Below, in pieces: positions 63,932-64,000 of a DNA stretch of 64,000 bases. This stretch comes from Clostridium sp. BSD9I1. Lineage in GTDB: Bacteria > Bacillota > Clostridia > Clostridiales > Clostridiaceae. The DNA is taken from assembly GCF_900185645.1 (NCBI RefSeq), contig NZ_FYAM01000023.1, positions 1,116,001 to 1,180,000 of the forward strand, written 5' to 3'. A program made the position numbers and the translations under genes. The notes under the pieces are model-generated. The model worked only from the letters and a program-made list of their open reading frames with translations. It did not search any database and was not told the DNA's origin. Position 1 is the stretch's first letter, and each line of letters begins with the position of its first letter.

Positions 63932-64000
63932 GATAAGATAACTCTCCTTTTATTATACTTACTAAAAATTATAGAGATTCAGAAAATAAATTTTCAAAGG

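Overview
The window is AT-rich DNA from a Gram-positive endospore-former-type Firmicute, almost certainly Clostridium sensu stricto. The evidence is strong GGAGG-type ribosome sites, frequent TTG/GTG starts, and typical clostridial families: DUF4363/DUF421, DUF4309 lipoproteins, VanW, a clostridial AgrB/AgrD pair, a CplR-like ABC-F protein and a short ThiC. No phage, transposase, integrase or CRISPR array is visible, so this reads as ordinary chromosome with several decayed genes.

Layout. 0-10 kb: end of a DUF368 lipid-carrier transporter, a polyphosphate polymerase/DUF4956 pair, a CZB chemoreceptor, two identical initiator tRNA genes in a duplicated promoter-tRNA-terminator unit, a DUF421/DUF4363 pair, a TipAS-type MerR regulator and a GH3 lipoprotein. 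10-20 kb: an ABC-F plus MFS drug-resistance unit behind a transcription attenuator, an orphan ClpP, an HTH-only AraC protein, PAP2 and VTT membrane proteins with a small membrane protein, an L,D-transpeptidase, and a flavoprotein divergent from an HxlR regulator. 19.7-24.7 kb: two tandem TPP riboswitches ahead of thiC, then a cyclic-di-GMP-I riboswitch ahead of a KAS III-like enzyme and a six-TM chemoreceptor. 24.9-31.9 kb: VanW, coiled-coil and small membrane proteins, a potassium channel, a uppP fragment, a DUF4003 protein, a second TipAS regulator, a flavoprotein and an HTH-DUF2087-GIY-YIG-like protein. 32-45 kb: arsRDA (no permease), aroD, a DUF4309 lipoprotein, small nucleic-acid-binding proteins, flavodoxin, MFS, a diiron-type MBL protein, a cobalt/nickel ECF transporter, and oleate hydratase with a TetR regulator. 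45-58 kb: a chemoreceptor divergent from a TetR gene across a 44-bp perfect palindrome, MATE efflux, marR-ftsH-thioesterase, cardiolipin synthase, htpG with a CIRCE operator, and malQ beside a frameshifted maltose-permease remnant. 58-64 kb: a GGDEF/HD-GYP protein, an agr-type quorum-sensing operon including a 44-residue AgrD, a PocR-domain chemoreceptor and a second DUF4309 lipoprotein.

How the parts may fit together. Four chemoreceptors with four different input modules occur without any che genes. Cyclic di-GMP appears twice: a predicted bifunctional synthase/hydrolase lies just downstream of agrBD, and a riboswitch controls the KAS III-like/chemoreceptor pair. Envelope functions recur (DUF368, PAP2, VTT, uppP fragment, VanW, L,D-transpeptidase, cardiolipin synthase). 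The best candidates for undescribed biology are the riboswitch-controlled KAS III-like/chemoreceptor unit, whose enzyme has lost the usual His and Asn active-site residues, and the agr operon with its two extra membrane proteins. Functions were assigned by reading motifs; no database search was run.
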